This document shows positions 33,839 through 41,926 of a stretch of 64,000 bases of DNA, in pieces. Below the pieces are notes generated by a model, which did not search any database, had not been told where the DNA came from, and saw nothing but the letters and a program-made list of their open reading frames with translations. Positions within the stretch are counted from its first letter, which is position 1; every line of letters begins with the position of its first letter. Source of the stretch: Pseudonocardia sp. ICBG1293 (GTDB lineage Bacteria > Actinomycetota > Actinomycetes > Mycobacteriales > Pseudonocardiaceae); contig NZ_JAHLEL010000054.1 of the NCBI RefSeq assembly GCF_020131355.1, positions 248,001 to 312,000 on the forward strand, in the 5' to 3' direction. A program made the position numbers and the translations under genes.

Positions 33839-34467
33839 TGGCGAGCCCGATCGACCACGTCGTCACCTCCGGCACCTTCAACCTCGACGGTGGCTCCTTC
33901 GACGTCGACAACAACGTCTGGATCGTCGGCGACGACCGCGAGGTGTTCGTCATCGACGCCGCCCACGACGCCGACGCCATCGCCGCCGCCGTCGGCGACC
34001 GGACGGTCAAGGCCGTCGTGTGCACCCACGCCCACGACGACCACGTCAACCAGGCGCCCGCCCTCGCCGACCGCTTCGGCGCGCCGATCCTGCTCAACCC
34101 GGCCGAGCTGGTCCTCTGGGACATGACCTGGCCCGACCGCAAGCCCGACCGGGAGCTGGCCGACGGGCAGGTCCTGACCGCGGGCGGGATCGACCTGACC
34201 GTCCTGCAGACCCCCGGTCACTCGCCGGGCTCGTCCTGCCTCTACGCCCCCGAGCTCGGCATCGTGTTCACCGGCGACACCCTGTTCCAGGGCGGTCCCG
34301 GCGCGACCGGACGCTCCTACTCCAGCTTCGACACCATCATCGAGTCCATCCGGACCACCCTGCTCACGCTGCCCGCCGACACCCGGGTCCGCACCGGGCA
34401 CGGCGACTCCACCAGGATCGGCGACGAGGCACCCCACCTCGAGGAATGGATCCGCAACGGGTCCTGA
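33838..34467 (+). CDS. MBL-fold hydrolase, mycothiol pathway
   Basis: 209 residues of metallo-beta-lactamase fold with the complete zinc motif THAHDDH (HxHxDH), then TPGHSPGSSCLY, FTGDTLFQGG and RTGHGDSTRIGDE. It is the constant neighbour of mscR in actinobacteria and is thought to hydrolyse S-formylmycothiol to formate or act as the glyoxalase-II equivalent. Coupled to mscR by a TGATG overlap. Confidence 0.87.
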   Translation: MASPIDHVVTSGTFNLDGGSFDVDNNVWIVGDDREVFVIDAAHDADAIAAAVGDRTVKAVVCTHAHDDHVNQAPALADRFGAPILLNPAELVLWDMTWPDRKPDRELADGQVLTAGGIDLTVLQTPGHSPGSSCLYAPELGIVFTGDTLFQGGPGATGRSYSSFDTIIESIRTTLLTLPADTRVRTGHGDSTRIGDEAPHLEEWIRNGS

Positions 34468-34482
34468 CCCCCACGCAACGAC

Positions 34483-34517
34483 GCGGCCCGGCCCCTCACC
34501 CCGAGAGGCCGGGCCGC
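34483..34517 (+). terminator. Terminator after the mscR operon
   Basis: An 11-bp stem (34483-34493 with 34507-34517, GCGGCCCGGCC and complement) 16 nt after the MBL stop. Confidence 0.7.
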
Positions 34518-34863
34518 GGCCGTTCCCCGTGGAGCTGCACATCGCCCCGCCGTCCCCCGCCGAGCAGCACCCCAGGGGTCGTGCAGGGGCACCGTCGGCA
34601 TCCCTGCGCTGCACCCGGGCGCGCACTCCGGCGCCGAGACGCACCTCAGCGGGCCGGGGAGATCCCCCACTCCCGCTCCGCTGAGGTGCATCCCGGCGAC
34701 CGGACCGCCCGCCCCCGGGCCACGCCGGGCAGCGCGGGCCGCTCGTGCGGGCAGGGCGGAGCGTCGGCTCGGAGAACGGCGTCGGAACTCACCCCGGCGG
34801 ACGGCCGAGTCCCGGATCCGGGGAGGGGCGGGCCGGGGCCACTGCGGTCTGACACGGTGGGGC
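34518..34863. other. Non-coding stretch with a large inverted repeat
   Basis: No gene is supported. GCACCTCAGCGG (34641-34652) and CCGCTGAGGTGC (34678-34689) form a perfect 12-bp inverted repeat around a 25-nt spacer that contains further short G/C pairing. It lies after the mscR terminator and 170 nt before the MFS gene, so it could be a regulatory RNA structure or a mobile-element remnant. Confidence 0.45.
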
Positions 34864-36015
34864 GTGCCCCGCTCGCTGTCGTCGCTCCCGTTCCGCCTGC
34901 TGCTCGCCGCGACCGCACTGGCGTTCGGCGGCTACGCCCTGCTGCTCCCGGTCGTCCCGCTGTGGGTGTCCCGGGGCGGGTCCGGCGAGTTCGGCGCGAG
35001 GCTGAGCACGGGGGTGCTGATGGCGGTCACCGTCGGCACCCAGCTGCTCGTGCCCGCGATGCTGCGCCGGGTCGGACACCGTCCGGTGCTGGTCGCGGGG
35101 TCGCTGCTGCTCGGGCTCCCGACGCCGTTGCTCGCGCTGACCGCCGACCTCGGTCCGGTACTGGCCGTCTCCGCGGTCCGCGGGGTCGGGTTCGGAATGG
35201 CCACCGTCGCCGGGAGCGCGCTCGTCGCGGAGCTGGTGGAGCCGTCCGCGCACGGGCGGGCCTCGGCGCGCTACGGCTACGCGGTCGGCCTGCCCCAGCT
35301 GCTGTTCCTGCCGGCGGGCGTCGCGGTCGTCGACGCGGTGGGGTTCACCGGGGTGTTCCTGCTGGCCGGCATCACCCCGGTCGCCGCGGCGCTGGTGGTG
35401 GCGTTCCTGCGGGGTCCCCGGCGGGCTCGCGCTCCCCGCCGCGACGAGGTCGGACCGCACCCCCGCGAGCCCCGCAGGCGGCTCCCCGCCGCGCCGGTGC
35501 TGGCGATGCTGGGCTGTTCCACCGCGCAGGGCGGTGTGATCACCTTCGCCCCGCTCGCCGCCCCCGGTGCCCCGGTCGCGGTGCCCGCCGCGCTGTTCGC
35601 CACCGCCCTGGGGGCGCTGGTCGGCCGGGGCGTCGCGGGCACGCTCACCGACCGCAGCGGACGACCCGGCACCCTCCTGCCGGTCGGGACGGCCTGCGCC
35701 GCGGTCGGGCTGCTCGGGGTGCTCGCGGCGCCGTTCGCGGCGGTCCTGCTGGTGGCGGGGGCGGCCGTCGTCGGGACCGGGTTCGGGCTGGTGCAGAACG
35801 ACGCCATGGTCGCGCTGTTCGCCGCGGCCGGGCCGCTGCACTACGGCACGGCCAGCGCCGCCTGGAACATCGCCTACGACGCCGGGACCGGCCTGGGCGC
35901 GACCGGCCTCGGTGCGATCGCCGAGCCGTTCGGCTTCGCCGCCGCCTTCGGCACGACGGCGGCCGCGCTGTTGCTGCTCACCCCGGCCGTCCGGCGTCGC
36001 CGCACCCCCGGCTGA
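34864..36015 (+). CDS. MFS transporter
   Basis: 383 residues with about 12 hydrophobic segments. The loop 2-3 motif is present in a relaxed form (MLRRVGHRPVLVAGSLLLG), with a second copy GTLTDRSGRPGTLLPVGTA after the central cytoplasmic loop. The GTG start reads VPRSLSSLPFRLLLAATALAFGG. Substrate unknown; the position before a siderophore-binding protein gene makes siderophore export possible but unproven. Confidence 0.82.
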   Translation: MPRSLSSLPFRLLLAATALAFGGYALLLPVVPLWVSRGGSGEFGARLSTGVLMAVTVGTQLLVPAMLRRVGHRPVLVAGSLLLGLPTPLLALTADLGPVLAVSAVRGVGFGMATVAGSALVAELVEPSAHGRASARYGYAVGLPQLLFLPAGVAVVDAVGFTGVFLLAGITPVAAALVVAFLRGPRRARAPRRDEVGPHPREPRRRLPAAPVLAMLGCSTAQGGVITFAPLAAPGAPVAVPAALFATALGALVGRGVAGTLTDRSGRPGTLLPVGTACAAVGLLGVLAAPFAAVLLVAGAAVVGTGFGLVQNDAMVALFAAAGPLHYGTASAAWNIAYDAGTGLGATGLGAIAEPFGFAAAFGTTAAALLLLTPAVRRRRTPG

Positions 36016-36167
36016 GCTCCGCCCCGCCCGCCGGGCGGCGGCCGGCCCGTCGGGCCCGCGAGGCCTCCCCCGGCTGCATGTCGGTGTCCGGCCTGCCCGC
36101 CCGGCGGCACGGCGGGCCACGGCCGCACGGCCGGCCCGCCGCGGCCCGGCCGACCGGGGCGGCGCGG

Positions 36168-37184
36168 TCAGGTCCGCGGCAACGCCTTCTCCACCATCGG
36201 CACGACGCCGTCGAGCGCGGCGGGCAGGCTCAGCACCGTCTGCCAGCCGAACGCGTTCTCCGACGCGCCCTCCAGGAACACGCTCCGGCCCTCCCGGCTC
36301 GCCGCGAGCCGGCCGACCAGCGGGTTGTTCTCCACCGTCGCCCGCCCACCGGGGGTGAACGAGAGCTGGTCCCACACGAGCAGGTCGGTGTCCAGCTCGG
36401 CGGCCTGCTCGAAGCTGATGTCGGCGTAGAACGTCTCGCCGGCGAGCTCGTCGTAGCGGGGCGGGACGGTGAACCCGAGCGAGGTGAAGAACCGGGACCG
36501 CGGGTCCTGCGAGGCGAACACCGAGAGCGAGTCCGCGCCGTAGGTGGCGACCGCGACCTGCTTGCCCGCCCACTGCGGGTTCGCGTCGCGCGCAGCGGTG
36601 AACCGGGCCTCGAGGTCGGCGACCAGCGTGTCCGCCTGCCCCGAGCGGCCGAGAGCGCGCCCGATGATGCGGGTCGTGTCCTGCCACGGGACGCCGTAGT
36701 CGTCGTACTCGGCGGGTGCGGCGACGATCGGCGCGATCGCGCTGATCTGGTCGTAGCTCTGCTGGTCCAGGTCGGAGTAGATCGCGATGATCAGGTCCGG
36801 GCGCAGGGCGGCGATCTTCTCCGGCTCCGGCGAGCTCATGTTCAGCACGGTCGGCTGTGCGCCGGTCCGCTGCGCTGCCGCCGTCGCCCACGGCTGGACG
36901 ACCTGCTGCTCGTCGCCGTACCAGTAGCGGGCACCGACCACCGGCACCCCGAGCGCGAGGACGGCGTCGTGGTCGCTGTAGCCGATGCTCACGACGCGCT
37001 GCGGCGGCGCGGGGATCGTCGTCCGGCCGAACCGGTGGTCGAGGGTCACCGGGAAGCCCTCGGCGGCGGGCCCCTCCGGCGCCGGGCCGCCGGCCTGCCC
37101 GCCGCCACCGCCGCAGCCGGCCAGCGCGGCACCGCCGGCCGCGGCCAGCGTCCCCAGGAGCATCTGTCGCCGGGTCAGTCCCAT
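36168..37184 (-). CDS. Iron-siderophore ABC transporter substrate-binding lipoprotein
   Basis: 338 residues. MGLTRRQMLLGTLAAAGG followed by lipobox LAGC gives a lipoprotein signal with a twin-arginine-like start; GGGGGQAGG is the linker. The periplasmic-binding fold follows: PPQRVVSIGYSDHDAVLALG, KIAALRPDLIIAIYSDLDQQ and SYDQISAIAPIVAA are typical of FepB/FhuD-type proteins. No permease or ATPase is adjacent, so it works with components encoded elsewhere. A partial iron box upstream (37228-37244) suggests IdeR control. Confidence 0.85.
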   Translation of the reverse strand: MGLTRRQMLLGTLAAAGGAALAGCGGGGGQAGGPAPEGPAAEGFPVTLDHRFGRTTIPAPPQRVVSIGYSDHDAVLALGVPVVGARYWYGDEQQVVQPWATAAAQRTGAQPTVLNMSSPEPEKIAALRPDLIIAIYSDLDQQSYDQISAIAPIVAAPAEYDDYGVPWQDTTRIIGRALGRSGQADTLVADLEARFTAARDANPQWAGKQVAVATYGADSLSVFASQDPRSRFFTSLGFTVPPRYDELAGETFYADISFEQAAELDTDLLVWDQLSFTPGGRATVENNPLVGRLAASREGRSVFLEGASENAFGWQTVLSLPAALDGVVPMVEKALPRT

Positions 37185-37227
37185 GTCCGTTCCTTCCGCT
37201 CGTCCGGCGGAATGCTAGGACATCGGC

Positions 37228-37244
37228 TTAGGGTTGCCTCTACT
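37228..37244 (-). promoter_or_regulatory. Partial IdeR/DtxR iron box
   Basis: On the minus strand AGGCAACCCTAA matches 10 of 12 positions of the consensus half AGGCTAACCTAA; the other half is poor. It lies about 45 nt upstream of the siderophore-binding protein start. Confidence 0.4.
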
Positions 37245-37248
37245 GTAT

Positions 37249-38403
37249 TCAGGCGGGGCTCAGCATGCCCCGCCGTCGCGCGCCCGGGGAACGGGTGGCG
37301 CAGCCCAGGTCGATCCCGTGCAGCCGGGCGGCGGTGCCGCCGAGCAGGGCGGCGCGGACATCGTCGTCGAGCTCGGGGAACCGGCCGCGCAGCTCCTCGG
37401 GGTACCGGAAGGTCATCAGGTCACGGATCAGCCGGGCCGGCCGCACCAGCGGGTAGCCGCTGCCGAACATCAGCCGGTCCGGTCCGTAGGCGGCCAGGAG
37501 CTCGCCCAGCGCCTCGGCGGCGGGCACCCGGTGGCGGCGCAACGCGATCAGCAGGTCGGTGAGCAGCACGTGGACGTTGGGCAGGCGGGCCAGCCGGACC
37601 AGCGACGCGGTCGGGGCGCAGGCCGCCCCGACCACGAACCGGATCCTGGGCAGCGCCGTGGCGAGCGCCGCGACCTCGGCCACGTCGACGGCGCCGGCCG
37701 GCAGCGGCCCGGCGCTGCGGACCCGCACCGGGAGCGCGGACCCGGCGCGCACCGGTTCGGCCCACTCCGGCCAGCGGGGCCGCGGCACGGCGTCCCCGTC
37801 GGCGACGACGCCCGCGTGCGCCCACCCCGGCGCGGCGCGCGACGGTCGTGCGGTCGGCGCGACCCCGATGTGGACCACCCCGGCCCCGGACTGCTCGGCC
37901 CGCACCAGGGTCCGCCGCAGCCACGGGGCACGCAGCGACAGCGCGGTCTCCGGGCGGCGGGCGGGCAGCACGGTCAGCGCGCGCAGCCCGTCGTGGGCGA
38001 CCCGGGCGCCGATGCCGCGGGCCCGGGACCGGTCCGCGGGGTCGAGCTCCCCGGCCGGCACGAGCCGTCCGGGATGCGCGGCGGCGAGCTCGCTGTGCCA
38101 GGCGGGCGCGGCGAACCCGAGCACGAACAGGTCCTCGAACCCGGCCGGGACGAGCACCGCACGGTCGACCGCGGACAGCACGTGTGCCGCCAGCGCCTGC
38201 GGGGTGACCAGCTCGAACGCGTCGGCCGACAGCGGCCGCGGCGACGGGTCGACCATCCGGTGCCGGTGCAGCAGGTCGGCGACGAACTGCTCCCCCGCCG
38301 GACGGGCCTGGTTGTGCGGACGGCCGTCCCAGCCGTGCACCTGGGCGTCGACGACCGCCGGGAGACCACCGCGCCCCTGGGGCGCCCCGCAGCACCGGTC
38401 CAC
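37249..38403 (-). CDS. Amidohydrolase-2-like protein of the monooxygenase cluster, metal ligands lost
   Basis: 384 residues. Amidohydrolase genes accompany propane-type diiron monooxygenase operons, and this protein sits in that place with the recognisable opening VVDAQVHGWDGRPHNQ. In the family this segment is DxHxHxWDGRP; here the first metal His is Gln. Near the C-terminus the family FxSDY/W motif reads LMFGSGYPLVRP, with the Asp replaced by Gly. It is therefore unlikely to bind the usual metal. GAGAGG stands 8 nt before the GTG at 38403; a GTG at 38412 is also in frame. A 17-bp hairpin separates it from groEL. Confidence 0.65.
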   Translation of the reverse strand: MDRCCGAPQGRGGLPAVVDAQVHGWDGRPHNQARPAGEQFVADLLHRHRMVDPSPRPLSADAFELVTPQALAAHVLSAVDRAVLVPAGFEDLFVLGFAAPAWHSELAAAHPGRLVPAGELDPADRSRARGIGARVAHDGLRALTVLPARRPETALSLRAPWLRRTLVRAEQSGAGVVHIGVAPTARPSRAAPGWAHAGVVADGDAVPRPRWPEWAEPVRAGSALPVRVRSAGPLPAGAVDVAEVAALATALPRIRFVVGAACAPTASLVRLARLPNVHVLLTDLLIALRRHRVPAAEALGELLAAYGPDRLMFGSGYPLVRPARLIRDLMTFRYPEELRGRFPELDDDVRAALLGGTAARLHGIDLGCATRSPGARRRGMLSPA

Positions 38404-38426
38404 GACGACCACCTCTCCACTGTCGC

Positions 38427-38465
38427 GGAGCGGCCCGGCACGCGCAGCGCGTGCCGGGCCGCTCC
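38427..38465 (-). terminator. Hairpin between the chaperonin and amidohydrolase-like genes
   Basis: A perfect 17-bp stem (38427-38443 with 38449-38465) with a 5-nt loop, 26 nt after the groEL stop and 24 nt before the next start. It probably reduces or ends transcription into the last gene. Confidence 0.7.
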
Positions 38466-38491
38466 CCCTGTTCGCTGTGACCGGGCGGTAC

Positions 38492-40180
38492 CTACCCGAC
38501 CGACGGACCGAGCCCCATCGACTGGGGTGTGCTCGAGTCCGGGCTCGGCTGCGGGATGCCCTCGTCGAGCTGACCGAACTCGGTCATGAGTGCCTTGTTC
38601 CAGGGCGTCACCTCCTCGGCCACCAGCGAGTTGGTGGTGAGGATGAGCCCGGCGACCGAGGCCCCGTTCTGCAGGGCGGAGCGCACGACCCGCAGCGGAT
38701 CGATGATGCCCAGCTCGACCATGTCGCCGAAGCGGCCCTCCAGGGCGTCGAAGCCCTCGTCGACGCCCATGGTCGTCACCTGCTTGACCACGTCGTCGCC
38801 GTCGTAGCCGGCGTTCGAGGCGATGAGGTGCACGGGCTCGGTGAGCGCGTGCCGGACGATCTCGACGCCGATCCGGTAGTCCCCGGTCACGTCGAGCTCG
38901 TCGAGCGCGGGCTCGGCGTGCAGCAGTGCGGCGCCACCACCGGCGACGATGCCCTCGGCCACCGCGGCCCGGGTCGCCTGCAGCGAGTCGTCCACGCGGT
39001 GCCGGATCTCGCGTGCCTCGGCGTTGGTCGGCGCCCCGACCGAGATGATCGCGGCCTTCCCGGACAGCCGGGCGATGCGGTCGGAGAAGAAGTCCTCGTC
39101 GGTGCCGATCGTGGCGCGCGCCAGCTCGGCGCGCAGCTGCGACAGCCGGTACTCCAGCTTCTGCTTGTCCCCGTGCCCACCGATGATCGTGGTGCCCTCG
39201 CTGGTGACCTGCACCTGCACGGCGCGGCCCAGGTGCTCGACGTCGATCTGCTCCAGCGAGAACGACGAGCTGCGCGAGTGCACCTGTCCCCCGCACAGCG
39301 CGGCCATGTCCTCGAGCAGGTGGATGCGCTTCTCGCCGAAGCCGGGTGCCTTGATCGCGACGGCCTGGAAGTGCCCGTTGACGTGGTTGTGGACCAGCAT
39401 CTGCAGGGCGGTGCCCTCGACGGTCTCGGCGACGATGACGAGCGGGCGGCGCTCGTTGCGCATGATCCGGTCCAGCACCGGCATGATCTGCTGGACGTCC
39501 TTGATCTTGTGCGCGGTGAACAGGATGTAGGGGTCGTCGACGATCGCCTCGAGCGTGCCCGGGTTGGTGACCATGTACGGGGACACGTAGCCGTTGTCGA
39601 ACTCGAAGTCCTCGACGAAGTCCACCGAGACCCCCGGCAGCGGGGTGTCGTCGACGGTGACGACGCCGTCGTCGCCGACGGTGTGCAGCGCCTTGGCGAC
39701 GACGCGGCCGATCGTGTAGTCGTCGTTGGCCGAGATGGAGGCGACGCGCGCGTAGTCCTCCTCGGTGCTGACCGGGTGCGAGACCGTCTGCAGGCGGTCG
39801 ACCAGGGCGCCCACCGCGATGTCGATGCCCCGCTTGACCAGCACCGGGTTGCCGCCGCGCTCGATGGCGGCCATGCCCTCGCGGACGATGGCCTGTGCGA
39901 TGACGGTCGCGGTCGTGGTGCCGTCCCCGACGGTGTCGTTGGTCTTGACCGCGGCTTCCTTCACCAGCTGGGCGCCCATGTTCTCGAACGGGTCGCGCAG
40001 GTGGATCTCGCGGGCGATCGTGACACCGTCGTTCGTGACCTCGGGCGAGCCCGTGATCTTCTCCAGGATGACGTTGCGACCCTTGGGGCCGAGCGTGCTC
40101 TTGACGGCTTCGGCGAGCTGGTCGACGCCGGCCTGCAGCAGATGACGGCCCTCGGCGCCGAAGCGGAGTTCCTTGGCCAT
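38492..40180 (-). CDS. GroEL-like chaperonin dedicated to the diiron monooxygenase
   Basis: 562 residues. MAKELRFGAEGRHLLQAGVDQLAEAVK, LGPKGRN, ITNDG-type TNDGVTIAREI, GDGTTTATV and IVAGGGAALLHAEPAL are chaperonin 60 motifs. The apical and equatorial domains are complete, but the C-terminus (SMGLGPSVG) lacks the GGM tail of housekeeping GroEL, and many positions diverge. In mycobacterial mimABCD clusters the equivalent MimG is needed for soluble expression of the oxygenase; the same role is likely here. GGAGGA lies 7 nt before the ATG. Confidence 0.88.
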   Translation of the reverse strand: MAKELRFGAEGRHLLQAGVDQLAEAVKSTLGPKGRNVILEKITGSPEVTNDGVTIAREIHLRDPFENMGAQLVKEAAVKTNDTVGDGTTTATVIAQAIVREGMAAIERGGNPVLVKRGIDIAVGALVDRLQTVSHPVSTEEDYARVASISANDDYTIGRVVAKALHTVGDDGVVTVDDTPLPGVSVDFVEDFEFDNGYVSPYMVTNPGTLEAIVDDPYILFTAHKIKDVQQIMPVLDRIMRNERRPLVIVAETVEGTALQMLVHNHVNGHFQAVAIKAPGFGEKRIHLLEDMAALCGGQVHSRSSSFSLEQIDVEHLGRAVQVQVTSEGTTIIGGHGDKQKLEYRLSQLRAELARATIGTDEDFFSDRIARLSGKAAIISVGAPTNAEAREIRHRVDDSLQATRAAVAEGIVAGGGAALLHAEPALDELDVTGDYRIGVEIVRHALTEPVHLIASNAGYDGDDVVKQVTTMGVDEGFDALEGRFGDMVELGIIDPLRVVRSALQNGASVAGLILTTNSLVAEEVTPWNKALMTEFGQLDEGIPQPSPDSSTPQSMGLGPSVG

Positions 40181-40277
40181 GGTGGGTCCTCCCGGAGAAA
40201 GAGTCGGTCCAGGTGCGCGGGTGTGGATCAACGTGCGCAGCCGTGACGCCGTCCAGGCGCGCTGCGCGGGGGTGGAC

Positions 40278-40339
40278 GCACCGCCCGGGCCGTCGCCGGC
40301 CGTGGTGGGCCGGGGACGGGTCGTCGTCCCGGGCGGTGC
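40278..40339 (-). other. Long-range hairpin between coupling-protein gene and chaperonin gene
   Basis: GCACCGCCCGGG (40278-40289) pairs with CCCGGGCGGTGC (40328-40339); the enclosed 38 nt contain a second GGCC-rich stem. It occupies the gap after the coupling-protein stop and may act as a partial terminator or an RNA-processing boundary. Confidence 0.55.
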
Positions 40340-40358
40340 GATCCGGGTGAGGAGCGGG

Positions 40359-40721
40359 TCAGCTCACCGGCTTCAGATCGAAGTCGATGTACTCGGCGGC
40401 GTCCTCGGGATTGGCGAACATGATCGTCTTGTCGTCCAGGTGGACCATCCGCCCGTAGTGGGTGGACATGTTCTCCTCGAACTGGGCGGCGTCGAACCAG
40501 CCCTCCTCCTGGCCGGCCTCCTCGTCCATCGCGACGTAGTCGAGCTCGAACTTGCCCGTGCCGTCGACGCGGATCATCGAGGGCAGGTGCTGCACGGTCA
40601 CGTTGTCCTGACGGTCCAGCACGGTCGCGATGACCGCGCCGATCTGGTTGTTCATCAGGGTGAAGCCGCACATGTTCGACGCGGTGCTGTCCTGCTTGAA
40701 CGGGCTGTCGGTACTGGTCAC
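40359..40721 (-). CDS. Diiron monooxygenase coupling (effector) protein, MmoB/DmpM family
   Basis: 120 residues. NMCGFTLMNNQIGAVIATVLD and HLPSMIRVDGTGKFELDYVAMDE are the conserved core of the effector proteins that tune oxygenase redox potential and substrate access; YGRMVHLDDKTIMFANPEDAAEYIDF closes the fold. It has no cofactor. The GTG at 40721 overlaps the small-subunit stop by 4 nt. Confidence 0.88.
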   Translation of the reverse strand: MTSTDSPFKQDSTASNMCGFTLMNNQIGAVIATVLDRQDNVTVQHLPSMIRVDGTGKFELDYVAMDEEAGQEEGWFDAAQFEENMSTHYGRMVHLDDKTIMFANPEDAAEYIDFDLKPVS

Positions 40722-41926
40722 TGCTTCAGCTCCTCGGGGACGTCGAGACCGAGATCGCTGCAGATCCCGGCGAACCGGTTCTTGGCGCGGTCGAGGGAGT
40801 CCTCGAACGTCGGGGGCTTCGAGTCCGACTGGGACCACATCGGCTGCATGGTCCGGGCGGCCTCCAGTGCCTGCGGGACGTAGGTCCGCAGCCAGCCGCT
40901 CATCAGCGAACGGTTGTGCTCGGCGAACTCGCGGTCCTGGGTGAGCGGGGCGAAGCAGGCGATCGACCAGCGCAGGTCGCGCTGGGCGTAGTCGTACTCG
41001 CCGGCACCCATGACCGTCGGGGTCACGTAGTCGCCGTTGGTCGCCGCCGACTGCATGACCAGGTTCGACCGGAACAGCTCACCGACCAGCGGCTCGAAGA
41101 CGCAGTTGGTCGCGAAGATCGCCTCGCCCCAGTCGTCCTGGACCGCGGTGAGGGCCTCGGTGAACTTGCGGGCGCCCTGCCACTCCGGCGCGTTGTCCCA
41201 CGCGTCGAGGTGGGCGGCGCCGTCGAACCCGTCGATCTCCTCGGACAGCGTCAGGTTGTAGAGCGCGAGGTCCTGGGCGAAGCGGATCTTGCGGGTGGAG
41301 TTCGCCGCGAGCGCCGTGTTGTGCATGTTGGTCGGCGCGGACCGCTCGTTGGAGGCGAAGACGTAGAGACCCAGGATGTGCTCGATGTGCATCCAGGCGC
41401 CGACGTTGCGCTCGACGAACCGGATCCAGTTCGAGTTCCACAGCTCGAACGCCTTCGCGTTGCGGGCGTTCTCGATGTTCTGGGTGAGCTGGCGGACGAC
41501 GTTCGCGTTGTACCGGTAGAGGCTCTGCTCCCACTCCTCGTTCGGGTCGCGGAACTCGTGCCAGCCGTGGGCCGGCCAGTTCTTCACGTGCATGCCGCCG
41601 GTGCCGATGCCGCGCTGCGGCTCCGGCTCGTCGACACCCCAGGCCTTCAGCTTGGTCCAGTGCAGCGGGTAGCCGCCCTCGCCGTTGGCGAAGCCGTAGA
41701 TCCAGCCCTGCGCGAGGTAGTGCCGCGGGTCCGGCTGGACCTCGACGGTGGTGTCCTCGTACAGCGTCTGCTTGCGCTTGGCGGGCGCGTAGTAGTTGTA
41801 GCGGCGCGCGCTCGAGCTCTAGTCGGGGAACTCCCGCGCCCCGGCCTCCGCGTCGGTGAAGACGGGCTTGGGAACGCTGCGCTGCGAACCGGACGACGTG
41901 TCCTGCGTGGTGGGGGACTGAGTCAT
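40718..41926 (-). pseudogene. Diiron monooxygenase small (beta) subunit, interrupted by in-frame TAG
   Basis: The full reading frame is 402 codons, the normal length for PrmC/MimC-type beta subunits. It begins at ATG 41926 (overlapping the reductase stop by ATGA), reads MTQSPTTQDTSS, then FTDAEAGAREFPD, then TAG at codon 36 (41819-41821), and resumes in the same frame with SSSARRYNYYAPAKRKQTLYED, then GIGTGGMHVKNWPAHGWHEF. Homology is continuous on both sides, so a single codon is altered; TCG to TAG in a Ser run is the simplest path. The only later ATG, 41593 (codon 112), would lose an essential N-terminal region. Readthrough, a real null allele or a sequencing error are the alternatives. 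Confidence 0.85.

Noticed and set aside
41819..41821. Pyrrolysine or other programmed decoding of TAG
   Set aside because: The downstream base context gives no insertion element I can recognise, no pyl genes are in the window, and homologs have ordinary residues here. I leave it as a check, not a claim.
41802..41824. CTCGAG and GAGCTC next to the amber codon, looking like a cloning polylinker
   Set aside because: Both hexamers are common in high-GC coding DNA, and the sequence encodes conserved residues (SSSARRYNYY) in frame, so an artificial linker is not supported.
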